Below, piece by piece: positions 36,601 to 47,979 of a stretch of DNA of 64,000 nt; within the stretch, counting starts at the first letter, position 1, and each line of letters starts with the position of its first letter. The notes beneath the pieces were generated by a model. The model searched no databases, was not told the DNA's origin, and worked only from the letters and a program-made list of their open reading frames with translations. This stretch comes from Liolophura sinensis (Eukaryota; Mollusca; Polyplacophora; Chitonida; Chitonidae): assembly GCF_032854445.1 (NCBI RefSeq), contig NC_088303.1, positions 22,389,501 to 22,453,500 on the forward strand, in the 5' to 3' direction. The position numbers and the translations under genes are program-made.

Positions 36601-36973
36601 ACGTATTACCACACACACCTTTGGCTAACTGTAATAAGTGAATAATATTTCCATAATGTTACTAAAAATACCTCTGTCATTGTAACAATATGCTAAATCA
36701 CATGAAAAAAAGTTTCAAAAATACACTAATTCTTCTAAAATTTGGGACAGATATTAATAGTGTTGATTGGATAATATTACATTCCTTTACCAGCATTTTG
36801 GAAAAGTAAAGATCTGAGTATGTTGTTCATTAGATGGTCAAACCATGTGAGGAAAAAGAAACTCAATATTCCTGCTAGAATTACATATACATATTGGCTA
36901 CAATGAGCAGACCTGGCATCCCAAATTTAGAAGAAATAGGGTACTCAAATATATGTTTTCTGAGATATCGGTT
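33611..36973. other. convergent intergenic region between SLC17 and MIC10 genes
   Basis: Contains the SLC17 3' UTR with AATAAA candidates at 33987 and 34043, one head-less SINE and otherwise unique AT-rich sequence. Open frames at 35320-35926 and 36361-36645 overlap one another, lack domains and look like chance or MIC10 3' UTR antisense. Confidence 0.5.
34908..35005 (+). mobile_element. SINE family 1, head-less copy
   Basis: Short copy: CTGTGGATGGTCGTGGGC, CATAATGCCGGCCGCCGTCG, TGTGAAATATTCCTGAGTAC, CAATCAAATAAATAAATAAG. An internal deletion removes the CCGGG core. Confidence 0.8.
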
Positions 36974-39459
36974 TCAGATAAACAACCTGACCTTCTTTCT
37001 GGTACCATGTAGTAGATAGGGACTCTGAAAGTCATGCTGACAATTTGAATAGCCCATGCCTAATCCCACACCAGCCCCAAACCCAACAGGCCAGGGTCTC
37101 CCTGAAAACAATTAACGATTGAAAAGGTGTGTCACACATGCACTAAGTCTACCTTCACAAAGGCCACCACTTCGACTGAAAGATAGTAACAAATTAAACA
37201 GTGTTTCATGTAAACATCAGTCTACCTTTAAACCTGAATCAATAAAATATTTATAGAGAGCTTTGTCCTGTTTTACTTTTAATTCCATTTCCAGAATCCA
37301 AGGCACAACCTTAGTACCGAGAGATGCATACACTAGCATACCAGCGTATTGCTATGAACCACACTCCACGTGACTATTTCTGATAGGGTTGCCTTCTTGT
37401 CTTTTATTGTTAGACAACATTTACCAAATTAACTTTCGATGTAGCTTAACAAGGGCCCGTCAAACACCAGGCTGCAGGGCCGTGACGCAATTTTACTGAT
37501 GTCTCATCATGATGACATCACATTAAAGATAGATCCAGATGTACAGGTACATTACAATTGAAAGTGATACAATGTAACATTATAGACATTATGCCACAAT
37601 GGAATGTTGACGTAATAATGGCTCCTGCTTCACACTAGCGCCATCTCATGGGATTGAAATCATTTATTTGATTGGAGTACATGTATATTTCACACATATG
37701 TAAATGTTGCCAGCATCATGGTGGGAGAAACCAAATATAAAATACTTACTCCTGAAGAAGACAACAGAAAACACGATTCCTAAACCCAAACCACTTGCTG
37801 TAAGAAAACAAAAAGCATAAATATCAACAAAAAGAACAGCTTCCTTTTTTGATAAAACTTAAAAACTGATTGAAAGTTAGTATTTACAGCATTTTAACAC
37901 TGGTTCGATTACTTAGATACTACAGCTGTAATGGATCAATTAGCCTTAGAATGCTTTGCTGGTCCGGCTTTTCAGGTTAGTATATATCTAAAAATTTTTC
38001 AACCATTGATGGAAAATTTGTATAGAATGGAATGGATATTATGAGAAATATACATACAATAATGTCCCAGGTAAAATTCATGTCTTCAAACGAGCAAGTC
38101 GAAGGAATAAAAATACCTGCAAAACCTTTTGTGCCACGGCAAAGTCCGGTGAAATACATTCGCCAACAGCTTCAAGGTCATTTGCAAAATTTTTATCCCA
38201 TCATGTGGCGTATATGAAAGATAATTCCACGATACTGTATCTCGTTTTTGTGCCCTACTTGAAGCTATTGTTTTCACGCTCTATAATGTCATTTTCAAAG
38301 CATCTGCTACTTCATACTTCTCCTTCACTCTAGAACAAGCATTCAAAACAACATTGTTGTTCACCTTTGTTAAATAAGCTTGTAAAAACAAGTAAGGTTG
38401 TAAAATATCTTTGGATGATGTCGTTTTCACAAACATGACTGATGTAAAAAGATTTATTTATTTATTTGATTGGTGTTTTACGCTGTACTCAAGAATATTT
38501 CATTTATATGATGGCATTATGGTTGGAGGAAACCGGGCACAGCCCGGGGAAACCCACAACCACCCACAGGTTGCTGCAGATCTTCCCACGTACGGCCGGA
38601 GGGGAAGCCAGCGACCGCATTGGTGAGTCTCCTGGATCATTACGCTACACTAGCGAGCTAACCAACTGAGCCACAGAGGCCCCGGATGTAAAAAGAGGTC
38701 AAACGAGTAGACATGGTGTCAAACGTGAGTAGCTCTAAACAGACCTTATTCCAAGTCTGACTGTTATTTTCTGAAGACCTATCAAATAAAGGATAGGGGC
38801 AATCGTTGAAAAATGTGAGCAAAACTCTCAACCTCCGGACTGACAATGTATTAATACTAAGTAATACACTAGGGATTTAGGCATTGTGTATGCGCATGCA
38901 GCCAGCTTTACACCTGGGGAGTCTGAACACTCATACTTTCAATGTGATAATTGGGCACACAAGATCTTCGGCGTGTTTGGGCTAAGGAAGGCATACATAA
39001 GCCATCCTTAGCTCTAGCGAACAGAAAAGGACTGAATGATTCACGCCAGATTTATGAACATGAAGCCGTGTCAAAGGATTAGTGAACATAAGAAAATAGC
39101 CAAACAGAGGTCAACTCCTTGCGAGGTGTTAACTATTTTTCCTAGGGTGTAAATATTACTTACATACAGAGAAAAACGTTGTTTTCAAAATAAGAAAGTG
39201 AGATGCAGATTTTATTTCAGCTTTCCAAATACCGGCAGCGAAATCTGGACCTCCGACTGTTTGAAAGTCACAGACTTGTCATCATGTGCATTACATCATT
39301 TTTTCTTTTGGACTTGTTAAAGACTGACATCCGTATTACGCTCAGTCACCAAAAACTGTCAATACGTTTGCACTTACCAACTTTAATTGCTGTGTCCGAA
39401 AGGCATCGGTCCCATTTTTCTCCGGGAATGTCTTCGGAACGAACTTTCTCTGCCGCCAT
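36974..39459 (-). CDS. MIC10: MICOS complex subunit MIC10, three exons
   Basis: Exons 39459-39378, 37797-37750 and 37101-36974 join in phase to 85 residues (human about 78). The protein is a small hairpin of the inner mitochondrial membrane that oligomerises to bend cristae junctions within the MICOS complex. Seen: EKWDRCLSDTAIKV, then first membrane segment ASGLGLGIVFSVVFF, RRPWP, second segment VGFGAGVGLGMGYS, and the conserved YSNCQHDFQSPYLLHG. Both glycine-rich motifs (GLGLG, GAGVGLGMG) needed for oligomerisation are intact. The last nine residues (TRKKVRLFI) differ from the usual short KYVKEQ-like tail; a donor-like GTACCA right after CATG leaves room for an alternative last exon. No signal peptide is expected for this family. 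Confidence 0.94.
38453..38684 (-). mobile_element. SINE family 1, full length, with target-site duplication
   Basis: The 12-bp duplication GATGTAAAAAGA is at 38441-38452 and 38685-38696. Minus-strand reading: GCCTCTGTGGCTCAGTTGG, core CCCGGGCTGTGCCCGGTTTC, tail TACAGCGTAAAACACCAATC. In MIC10 intron 1, sense to the gene. A deletion removes part of the box B region. Confidence 0.93.
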
Positions 39460-39734
39460 CTTGTCGCTGGATAGTCAAAAACCCTGACTTAACAAAACGC
39501 CCTTAGTTCTATTCACAAACATGACAACGGACTTCATATTGCAATATCATGTTAAGTTATTTAGAACATACGTTTCCATAACAAAGATTCATGACTACCT
39601 TCATCAAAGTTAGTTATAATAAGGCTCCCATTTCATATAAAACATACAGAGCCTTGTTAAAACCAAATGTCAAATACGGTTTAGCAAATGCAAAGCCGGC
39701 CTGCTCAGAAATGAAGGTTGAAGGTATAGGGATT

Positions 39735-39960
39735 CTACCTATGTACGTATGTATGCATGATGTTATACGTCGTACTCGTGTAATTTTTCAGTCATATGAC
39801 GACCAGGAGTCAGTAGGTGCATATATCAGGTGGCAGAGTTCCCTTGCTTCCTTGCCTTAACACCTCAGCGCTGAGTGTCCAGCGATTCAGCAACAAGTAG
39901 GCCTACCATACGTGCCATTTTACCAAGGTTTATTGGTATGACCTGGGACTAATATAACTT
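39735..39960 (-). mobile_element. SINE family 3 relic
   Basis: ACGTCGTACTCGTGTAATTT, CAGTCATATGACGACCAGG, TTGCTTCCTTGCCTTAACAC, CAGCAACAAGTAGGCC and TGGTATGACCTGGGACT follow the reverse order of the copies at 7260 and 59825. Confidence 0.6.
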
Positions 39961-40046
39961 ATCCACGGTAAGACGTATAATTGGCCTTGTGAATTTTAAC
40001 CTGGAACGTCCACATTCGTTGAAGGCTCTTATACAAATGTCTGTTT

Positions 40047-40260
40047 CGGCTCATTTATTTATTGATTTATTTATACGACGACAACCAGTATTATGATGGG
40101 AGGAAACCAGGCAGAGCCCGGAGGAAACCCACGACCATCCGCAGGTTGTTAACAGACCTTCCCATTTACGATCGGAGAGGCGCCAGCATGAGCTAGATTT
40201 GAACTCACAGCGACCACATTAGTGAGATGCCCCTGTGTCATTACGCTGCGCTGGTGTTTC
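40047..40260 (-). mobile_element. SINE family 1, older near-complete copy
   Basis: Minus-oriented: AACCAGTATTATGATGGGAG, GCAGAGCCCGGAGGAAACCC, CATCCGCAGGTTGTTAACAG, TTTGAACTCACAGCGACC, TGTCATTACGCTGCGCTGG. Divergence and loss of the 3' tail region (TACGGCG) indicate age. Confidence 0.85.
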
Positions 40261-41339
40261 AGCTCATAGATTCATGATTGATTGTATGCATGTGTATGGT
40301 ACTTGTAGTTTTTTCAATGCTTCATTTGGTTTCATGGTTAATCCACAATAAAACAAGATGATCTAATCCTACGAACATAATGTCCATTGTTGCTTGCTCA
40401 TTGTTGGTAATGCTCTCACACATATACTCTGCCGTCTCTCCTTGCAGAAGTCCCTGTCCAATGTTGACCTATTTATGGTGTTGCCTCATTGAAGTCATGC
40501 TGAAGGCAGCAGGCAATATTATACTGACACCGGGCGGGCTAGCATCAGACCTATGTACTAGCCCGTGCGTGCTGAAGCAAGGTAATGCCAAGACTTGAGT
40601 CAGGTTCTCTGCGACTCGTTTTGGGATTGTGCCTCGGACCAACCCTCAACGAGACAGAGGGTTTGATCCAGTATATGCCAACGCAACAGATTGTTTATAA
40701 AGTTATCCACAATATCTACAGTTATACCCCCACTACCTGCCCAACACTGTCGAGCTTCATCTAAAAAGATGCACGTATAATCGACCTACATGCATGATAA
40801 TCTAACCAGATGTTGTTGGTAGCGTACATTTTAAGTATACCCAATGGGATAACTTCGTGTTCTCTTTTAAAAAACACAAGCCCTCAAATAATCAAGCTGC
40901 TCGAGTTTGGCTCAAACATACCTAGTTAGATTATTATTTGATTTGTGTTTAACGCTGTGTTAAAAAAGTTTTTCACTTTATCGACGGATGAAACCAGAAT
41001 GCCTCCATAGTAAACCACCAAGCTCCGCCAGGTACCTCCACTACAGCGAGACCTGGATTAGCAAACCTGGTCAGTGTGAAATCCTACATCGGTATTTTGT
41101 ATATTTCAAGCGTAGTACATGTACCTGATTTGGACCTCATTTGGATATTAAAGTAAGCGCTTGCATCACCTCCTACATACACTGCGATGTTGAATTTTGA
41201 AGACACAAATCCGACATTTTTTTCGCGAAGTGCCTGTTTGAAACTCGATACATGTCAAGGTGTTTTCAGCGAGATTTAATGCTCAACTTGCTCATAGGTA
41301 GGGTAAGATTGGATACGTCAAATTTGAACAAAATATTTT

Positions 41340-41579
41340 GGTATTTATTTTTGATTGGTGTACTCAAGAATATTTCGCTTATATGACGACGGCCAGTATT
41401 ATATTTTTGAGAAAACAGGGCATAGCCCGGGAGAAACCCATGACCATCCAAAGGTTCCTGGATTTTGCCTTCCCATGTTTGACAAAAGAGGAAGCCAGTA
41501 TATGCTGGACTTGAACTGACAGCCCCTGGGTCACCATGCTGCGCTAGGACACTAACCACCAAGCCATGGAGGCCCCCTC
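41340..41579 (-). mobile_element. SINE family 1, older near-complete copy
   Basis: GATTGGTGTACTCAAGAATA, GACGACGGCCAGTATTATAT, GCATAGCCCGGGAGAAACCC, GGACTTGAACTGACAGCC, GCTGCGCTAGGACACTAACC and CCATGGAGGCCCC preserve body and tRNA-like head. Confidence 0.88.
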
Positions 41580-42770
41580 CAAACAATACTTCCACTCCAT
41601 TTAAAACCTGTTACAGGACTCCAAAAACACTGCCCAGAGCACAGTTCTGGCTCTGTAAACTTATCCTCACAAGAAGTATGATTCAATGGACTCTTCCTAC
41701 TCATTGAAAGAAAACAAACTCTGCTTCATATTTCTATTTTCATTTTTCTTTTTCTGTATTTAATTTGCATACACTACTTTCATTTTCTGTTTGTGTAAGC
41801 TATTTATTTTCATAGAAAATTTAAACATCAACAAAAATAGGCCAATTCAATACATTCCAGTTTTTGTCCAGGTTATGTGACACCCTCAGTGGGACTCTCC
41901 CTTCAAATAAGATGGACTTATGATGACGGCCAAAGCTGTCAACACGTCACTGTAGAGTATCTTAAGCCATCATATCCTATTCAGTGGGTTTCTATCTTAA
42001 ACATATGGCTTTAATATTGCACCTCTTTATATGCATTGAGTGATATATCAGTAATCTGGTGTTTAACGCCATACTTTTCGTTACAGGTGGATGACACTGA
42101 ATTGCCCTGTCTAATATTAGTCACTGGCCTACAGTAACAAGAGTAGCAGCGACTTTCACCCATAGAGCACCAGTGGACAGAGTGTGCAGGTCATATTGGT
42201 GGCAGGCCAAGGACGTTTTTGTACAAACATAATGTATGATAAATATGAAGGCCCTACAAAGACTCTCCACAGTTTAATATTGTCATCTACATGTCGGCCC
42301 TCAGAAGAGTATGGAGTAGGGAAATTGTGCAAGTTGCCTGTCCAAAGCTGGTACTGAACCAACACTTTCGTTGTCTGATGATTCAAAGAGATGCATTTCA
42401 ATCAAGCAGCCATTATATGTCCCTTTTTTTTTCCCAAATTAATGCAAATGGGATTTGTTTGATGATTTCCTTGGAGACAAATTGACTGTATGCCTTTATT
42501 GTTATAATAAGGTGCTAAAAAAGGATCTTCAATTTCACCAAGTTCTGACTGACTCAGCATAAAATGCAACCCGACTACAACAGCCCAGGCATCTCTACAA
42601 GCACAGACCAAGTTATCAGTTACAGTGTGTTACACATCCTGATCATTCACAGTCAGATAGGTCTGGATACATCAGCTCGGCTACAATCGTACATCAGAGC
42701 GAGTTACAGTGCTTTGTACCAGTCACATTGCCTTGTACATTATTGCCTGGTAGAACAAGCCAAATAGAGT

Positions 42771-45700
42771 TCAGCTGCTACATGTACCTTGTGTTGTCCT
42801 ATGAGCTAAATCATTCATGAACATTGTCAACTCATCAGGCTCTTCTTCTGACTCTTCTTCTTCTTCTTCTTCTACTTGCATGTCTGGTAAAAGTTAAAAA
42901 CCGTTATAATGACAGCTGAAAACCACAGTATTATTTGAATAGAATGCTACTTGAAATGCAGTAATAATTTCCACAAGGTAGCAAATGGACAAAGTGTGAA
43001 ATCAGTTTTATTTATTTATTTACTAATTTATTTATTTATTTAATGGTGACCAGTAGGACTGTGACTCCATTTTACTGATGTCAAACATTCATTTTCAAGC
43101 TCATCTTTACTATGTCACAATAAAGACAGAAAGACCTTACTGCAGAAACTGTTGCACTGCAACAATGTACACGTTGTGCAGCATTCATTCTTTGACGTAA
43201 GAATATATCCTGCTTCACACAAGTGTCACCTTACGTCTTCCCATTGGTGTTTTAAGCCGTATTTTAAAGTTACTTCTCTAGAAATACATGTTACAAACAT
43301 TGCACTTTAGTTTGCTTACCTGTCTGATCATTGCTTAGCATAACAAGATAATAATTTTTCATATATATAAAGGAGGTCAGTTTTACGGGTGTGGGACAAT
43401 GAAGCGCCCAGGACAAACCACTGACCTCTGGCAAGTCAATAACAAACTTCCCTACGCCTGACATACAGATATGCACACCACATTGGTGGAAAGCAAGTGG
43501 TCTTGCAGACAATAAATAATTATTAATTATAATAATCAAGTAATAACAGATGTAAGTACCTTGAGTCTGTGTGACAGAGAGATCCAAAGTTTCTAGCTCT
43601 GTGTTATCTTCTGTGTTCTCATCCCCCTGTGATTGGCACTAAAACACAAAAACACTCAATGTTAGATCCTGTGTTCTCATCCCCCTGTGACTGGCACTAG
43701 AACACAAAAACACTCAAGGTTAGACCCTGTGTTCTCATCCCACTGTGACTGGCACTAGAACACAAAAACACTCAAGGTAAGATTCTGCATTCTCATCACT
43801 CTGTGACTGGCACTAGAACACAAAAACACTCAAGGTAAGATTCTGCATTCTCATCACTCTGTGACTGGCACTAGAACACAAAAACACTCAAGGTAAGATT
43901 CTGCATTCTCATCACTGTGACTGGCACTAGAACACAAAAACACTCAATGTTAGATCTTGTGTTCTCACAACAATTCTTATCTCACTGGCACTACAACACA
44001 AATGTGTCATTTTCTGTGTCCTCAACCTCTCACCATTCTGTGGTGACAAAAGTAATCTTTACCTAATGTTAGACAGTGCCATTGGCCACACAAGAATATT
44101 TCAACATTTGCAATGATATATAAATAATACAAGCGAACTGCAATAATAAAAAAATGAGACGAGATTTGCGTTTCTCAGGTACACATGCAGGTAGATGCTG
44201 AACAGATAAAAACCACTCATTTGCTCATGATTGTCATTACAATCCTGTATATGTATAATACACTACTCAAGGCATTCAAAAAATCCTCCATGAACACAAG
44301 TCAGTGGATGTATGATTAACATAAAAAAAACAAGTAAGACAATATTCTCTCAGCTGAAAACACACTATAGATCATCACATGGAAGTAACATTTGCTTGCT
44401 GTTTAAGCACCAGACTTCTTTTTTGCTGGTGTATCATAATACTGCACAGTGTTCTCTAGCACAATTCTAGACTTACCTTTACCAATTCGCTATGATTTAA
44501 CCTGGCACAAGACAAGATTGCACTGAAGCATTTGCAGCACTCCATTAAAGTTATGCTCTGACTTTTAATACATGTATTCTTTGTAAAACCCACACATTTT
44601 GGTCACTGGCCTATCTTGTTATAAAGAAACCTGAATATAAATATCAAAACTCAATGTTTTCTTTCACTCCCATGTTTGGCTTCATTCTGACATCGGCATA
44701 TCTACTTCAGAAAAATGCTGAATTCTATACCACTACCCATCCAGCACCCTTCACAAAATGTCAATTGTTGCTACTAAACCAGGCTGTCATATGTCCTGTC
44801 ATCATCAGAATTCTATGGAAAATCATGAGGACAGCAAAACTTGCTACTGTAAGTTGTGCTGTATACTGGAAACCTTTATTTCAGGGGCTAATATTCAGCG
44901 TTTTCCTGGGGTAGATGGTCCAGCCTCCTAAAGAAGCCAAATGTCGCAGTGGAGAAAAATGTCCAGTCAGAAGTTTGATCTTTGGGTTTATTTCTAATAA
45001 GGTAGGCCTTTACAGTCTAGTCATAGAATTGTGCTGTTCTACAGAATCATTTTCACAAAACAAGCATATACACTTGCCAAGTTAAAGGATACAATCACAT
45101 TTTATGGCAATGGTGGCAATCATGTTTATATAACATCTATCACTTCACAAAGATAGTGACATCAATTACAGTCAGGATGTTCTTACAGATTTAGCATATT
45201 TGTGACTTAAGAAGATGATCATCTTCTGCGACATAACTTATGATATCCAATAGTTCATGCATGGCTGCTTGTTAACCTCCCACATTAGTACATGAACACA
45301 GCTCTTTAATTCAACAATGTTAAATGTACTACTTCCATATTTTATATTTCAGACATTCATTTGGTTGGTCAATCGACATGGTAAATGTCACAATGTTAAA
45401 TAAGGAGGCATGTCATTTAGCTCACTGTATTTACAGCGTCAATGTTCAGTTGTACTTACAGGTTTACATACCTTAGCCACAGCTGTTAATTCTGCATATC
45501 CTTCCTCTCCAGCCCGAGACCTCTCCTCATCTAACTTTGCCAGACTCATCAGAGCTAATTCTTCAATCTGACAAATTTTAGGACATATTATTGCACACAA
45601 AGACAAAAAAAAAAAAGATGATATCTCCATCATTAACGTGGTATGCTAATTGGTTGCAGGTTCATCAAATTTGGCTGCTACATTCATTGTTATAAGAATA

Positions 45701-45950
45701 CATAGGGTTTCATCCCTACAAATTTTACTGAGAAAAGTAGTAAAACGATTTATTACAGAGCACACAACTTATTTCTTGAGCTTGTGACGAAGTTTAGGAT
45801 CTCTATGATGGGCAGCTATTCAAATTTCATAATTTTTACAGGAGGGGAAAATACCTTTAATCTCTGTAGCTGGGCATTCAACTCACTGGCTATAGAGAGA
45901 AGTGTTTTTCTCTCTTCCTGTAGAGCCTTTATTTCCGAAAACGCCGCCAT
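42771..45950 (-). CDS. SNAPC5: snRNA-activating protein complex subunit 5 (SNAPC5) homologue, four exons
   Basis: Exons 45950-45855, 45567-45472, 43638-43560 and 42883-42771 join in phase to 127 residues (human about 98). SNAPC5 is the smallest subunit of SNAPc, which binds the proximal sequence element of snRNA promoters for RNA polymerases II and III in the nucleus. Seen: an N-terminal coiled coil, EIKALQEERKTLLSIASELN followed by AQLQRLK and IEELALMSL, which matches the SNAPC5 signature (leucine heptads then RLKxEELAL), and an acidic C-terminal region with MQVEEEEEESEEEPDELTM. The extra middle segment (DEERSRAGEEGYAELTAVAK) lengthens it. The assignment rests on the RLK-EELAL coiled coil plus the acidic tail; the sequence is short, so some doubt remains. 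The exon 3 acceptor is part of a 58-bp tandem repeat. Confidence 0.85.
43380..43505 (-). mobile_element. SINE family 2 fragment in SNAPC5 intron 3
   Basis: GACAAACCACTGACCTCTGG, GCCTGACATACAGATATGCA and CACCACATTGGTGGAAAGCA match the reverse of the family 2 body. It ends about 55 bp downstream of the exon 3 donor. Confidence 0.6.
43613..44000. repeat. 58-bp tandem repeat covering the SNAPC5 exon 3 splice acceptor
   Basis: Six copies with starts at 43613, 43671, 43729, 43787, 43845 and 43903 (58 bp, last 56), then a decayed seventh. Each contains GGCACTAGAACACAAAAACA-type sequence. On the minus strand every copy reads a pyrimidine-containing stretch, AG, then TGCCAGTCACAG, i.e. the acceptor and first codons of exon 3. 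Copy 1 carries the real exon edge at 43638. Confidence 0.93.
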
Positions 45951-46849
45951 CGACTATTTTTGAATCAGTCAGCCACTGACTTTACGCTACACATTGCTTT
46001 GCTCCTTCCGCACGCTGAAGAATTCTGTTCAAGGGAAGTAACTTCTTCCAGCCCATTGTCCAACCTCAGGTACAAATATCTGGGAAGACATTGCTCCTGG
46101 TCAAGTCTGGTGTACAATATAAGACCCAATGTCAAGCTTATCCGAGTCTCGTCAAGCAGTTCTACAAGCCATCATAAATACTGATATATCGCCGAACGAA
46201 CCATACTCATCTCCCTCTGTTAGGAGCATTGTCATAGTTTTCAGGTAACTGTAATACGAACCAAGCACATAACAAGTAGGTCCTATCAATCCAATGGATC
46301 ACAATTAATGAAATTGAATGTGACGTCTGGTGGAATCCCGACTGGAAGTTCACACTTGAATCCTGGCATAGATGGAACAGCGATATTTTTCTTCTGTAGT
46401 TTTAACTTTTTGTACTCCTTTTGACCAAGTCCACATAAACAACATATCTTGCTTGTAAGCCTACCTTTCAGCTATTAAACAAAAAGTTATCACAGTGGAA
46501 TTTATTGAGACATGATATGATAATTCTTTCATTCATTACCCAAATCCATTTGAGGTTATAGGCTGTACACATGTATTGATGTAATGCCATACCATTTATG
46601 AACAAAGGATCCAAAAAGACAGGAGGACAAAATTCTTAGGCCTAATTGACAGAAATAGAAACACAACACAGTTGTAATGTAATGTTAAATGTTTATTACA
46701 TGAATGACATTGTAAACAATGTTACCAATGAATATTATGCCATGTGAAAATTACAGTCTGCACTACAGAGTTTTTTTTTGACAAGGTGGCCTGTTTTTTC
46801 AGAGCATGTTTTAATGAAATCAACCACAACAAAGGGCCTGGCCTTTATC

Positions 46850-47460
46850 CCAAAAGAGAGGCAAAATGGCTATGATAGACAGGATGATGCTTAAAGCTCT
46901 GATGGATAGGATGGTGCCTAGGGCTCCAACAGAAAGAATGGCACCTAGACTGTAACAGGCATGATGCTACCTAAGGCTGTGACAGATAGGATGCTGCACA
47001 AGGCGCTGACAGATAGGACGCTGCACAAGGCGCTGACAGATAGGATGCTGCATAACGTTCTGACAGACAGGATCGTGTCTCTGACAGATAGGATGGTGCC
47101 TTGGGCTCGAACGGAAAGAATGGCACCTAGACTGTAGCAGGCATGATGCTACCTAAGGCTGTGACAGATAGGATGCTGCATAACGTTCTGACAGACAGGA
47201 TTGTGTCAAAAGCTCTGACAGATAGGATGGTGCCTAAGGTTCAGATAAATAGTATGCTGCATACGACTCTGACAAACAGGATGATGCCTTAGGCTCCAAC
47301 AGGTAAGTGACAGGTGACTTAGGTTCTGACAGATTGGATGGTGGCTTGAGGTTCTGGCAAACAGGATGATGCCTAAGGCTCTGGTAGATACCTGCAGGAT
47401 TCTGCCTAAGGCTCTGACAGATAAGGTGGTGCCTAATACCTTTCTGCCTAATGCTCTTTA
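46850..47460. repeat. 27-bp minisatellite with higher-order structure
   Basis: Basic unit GCTCTGACAGATAGGATGGTG + CCTAAG, about 27 bp, more than twenty degenerate copies. A block of about 180 bp (GCTCCAACAGAAAGAATGGC, ACCTAGACTGTAACAGGC, ATGATGCTACCTAAGGC, GTGACAGATAGGATGCTGCA) occurs at about 46921 and again near 47105, so several units were duplicated together. Confidence 0.88.
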
Positions 47461-47675
47461 CATAAAGGTAATGAATTTGTGCTTCACTGATGATGACTTG
47501 ATGATAATGTTTATTATGGTGTACATGAAGTAGTGAACAGTCTTGTTGATGTTGGTAATTATCCTGCAGTTACTCGGGGCAATCACACATGATAACAACT
47601 TTATAGTTGTCACTAACTTCTGGTGACAATGCCCAGATCCTGCACAGTCCCCATCCTGGCAAAATCACAATCATT

Positions 47676-47884
47676 GTCTCGCGTTCATCTTCTAACAACT
47701 ACACCTCCAGATGTCCACATGCCCAGAGCTCGCATTCACCTTGTAACAACTACACCTCCAGATGTCCACATGCCCAGAGCTAGCATTCATCTTGTAACAA
47801 CTACACCTCCAGATGTCCACATGCCCAGAGCTCGCGTTCATCTTCTAACAACTACACCTCCAGATGTCCACATGCCCAGAGATC
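47676..47884. repeat. 51-bp tandem repeat, NIP7 3' flank
   Basis: Four copies of a unit containing ACAACTACACCTCCAGATG, TCCACATGCCCAGAGCTCGC and ATTCATCTT. The period is a multiple of three, so one plus-strand frame stays open through all copies (peptide unit HLVTTTPPDVHMPRARI); I take that frame as a by-product of the repeat. Confidence 0.9.
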
Positions 47885-47979
47885 ATTAGTGAAACACAAG
47901 CTACCAGGAACTGTGTACATGTAGTTGTATTTACTGCTCCAGCAGTAAGCTTGAAGCGTCCTACGAGTTGAAAATACCC

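Larger units (their letters stand above)
39460..42770. other. intergenic region between MIC10 and SNAPC5
   Basis: About 3.3 kb between two minus-strand genes. It contains the MIC10 upstream region, two old SINE family 1 copies, a SINE family 3 relic and a fragment of family 1 near 40925-41000. Nothing else coding was recognised. Confidence 0.5.
45951..47979. other. intergenic region between SNAPC5 and NIP7
   Basis: SNAPC5 upstream region followed by the 27-bp minisatellite (46850-47460) and the NIP7 3' region. A TTTATT at 47510-47515 is AATAAA on the minus strand and is a candidate NIP7 polyadenylation signal, which would place the 51-bp repeat array inside the NIP7 3' UTR. Confidence 0.5.

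Noticed and set aside
46850..47460. Possible CRISPR array
   Set aside because: Units are contiguous degenerate tandem repeats without unique spacers, in a eukaryotic genome.
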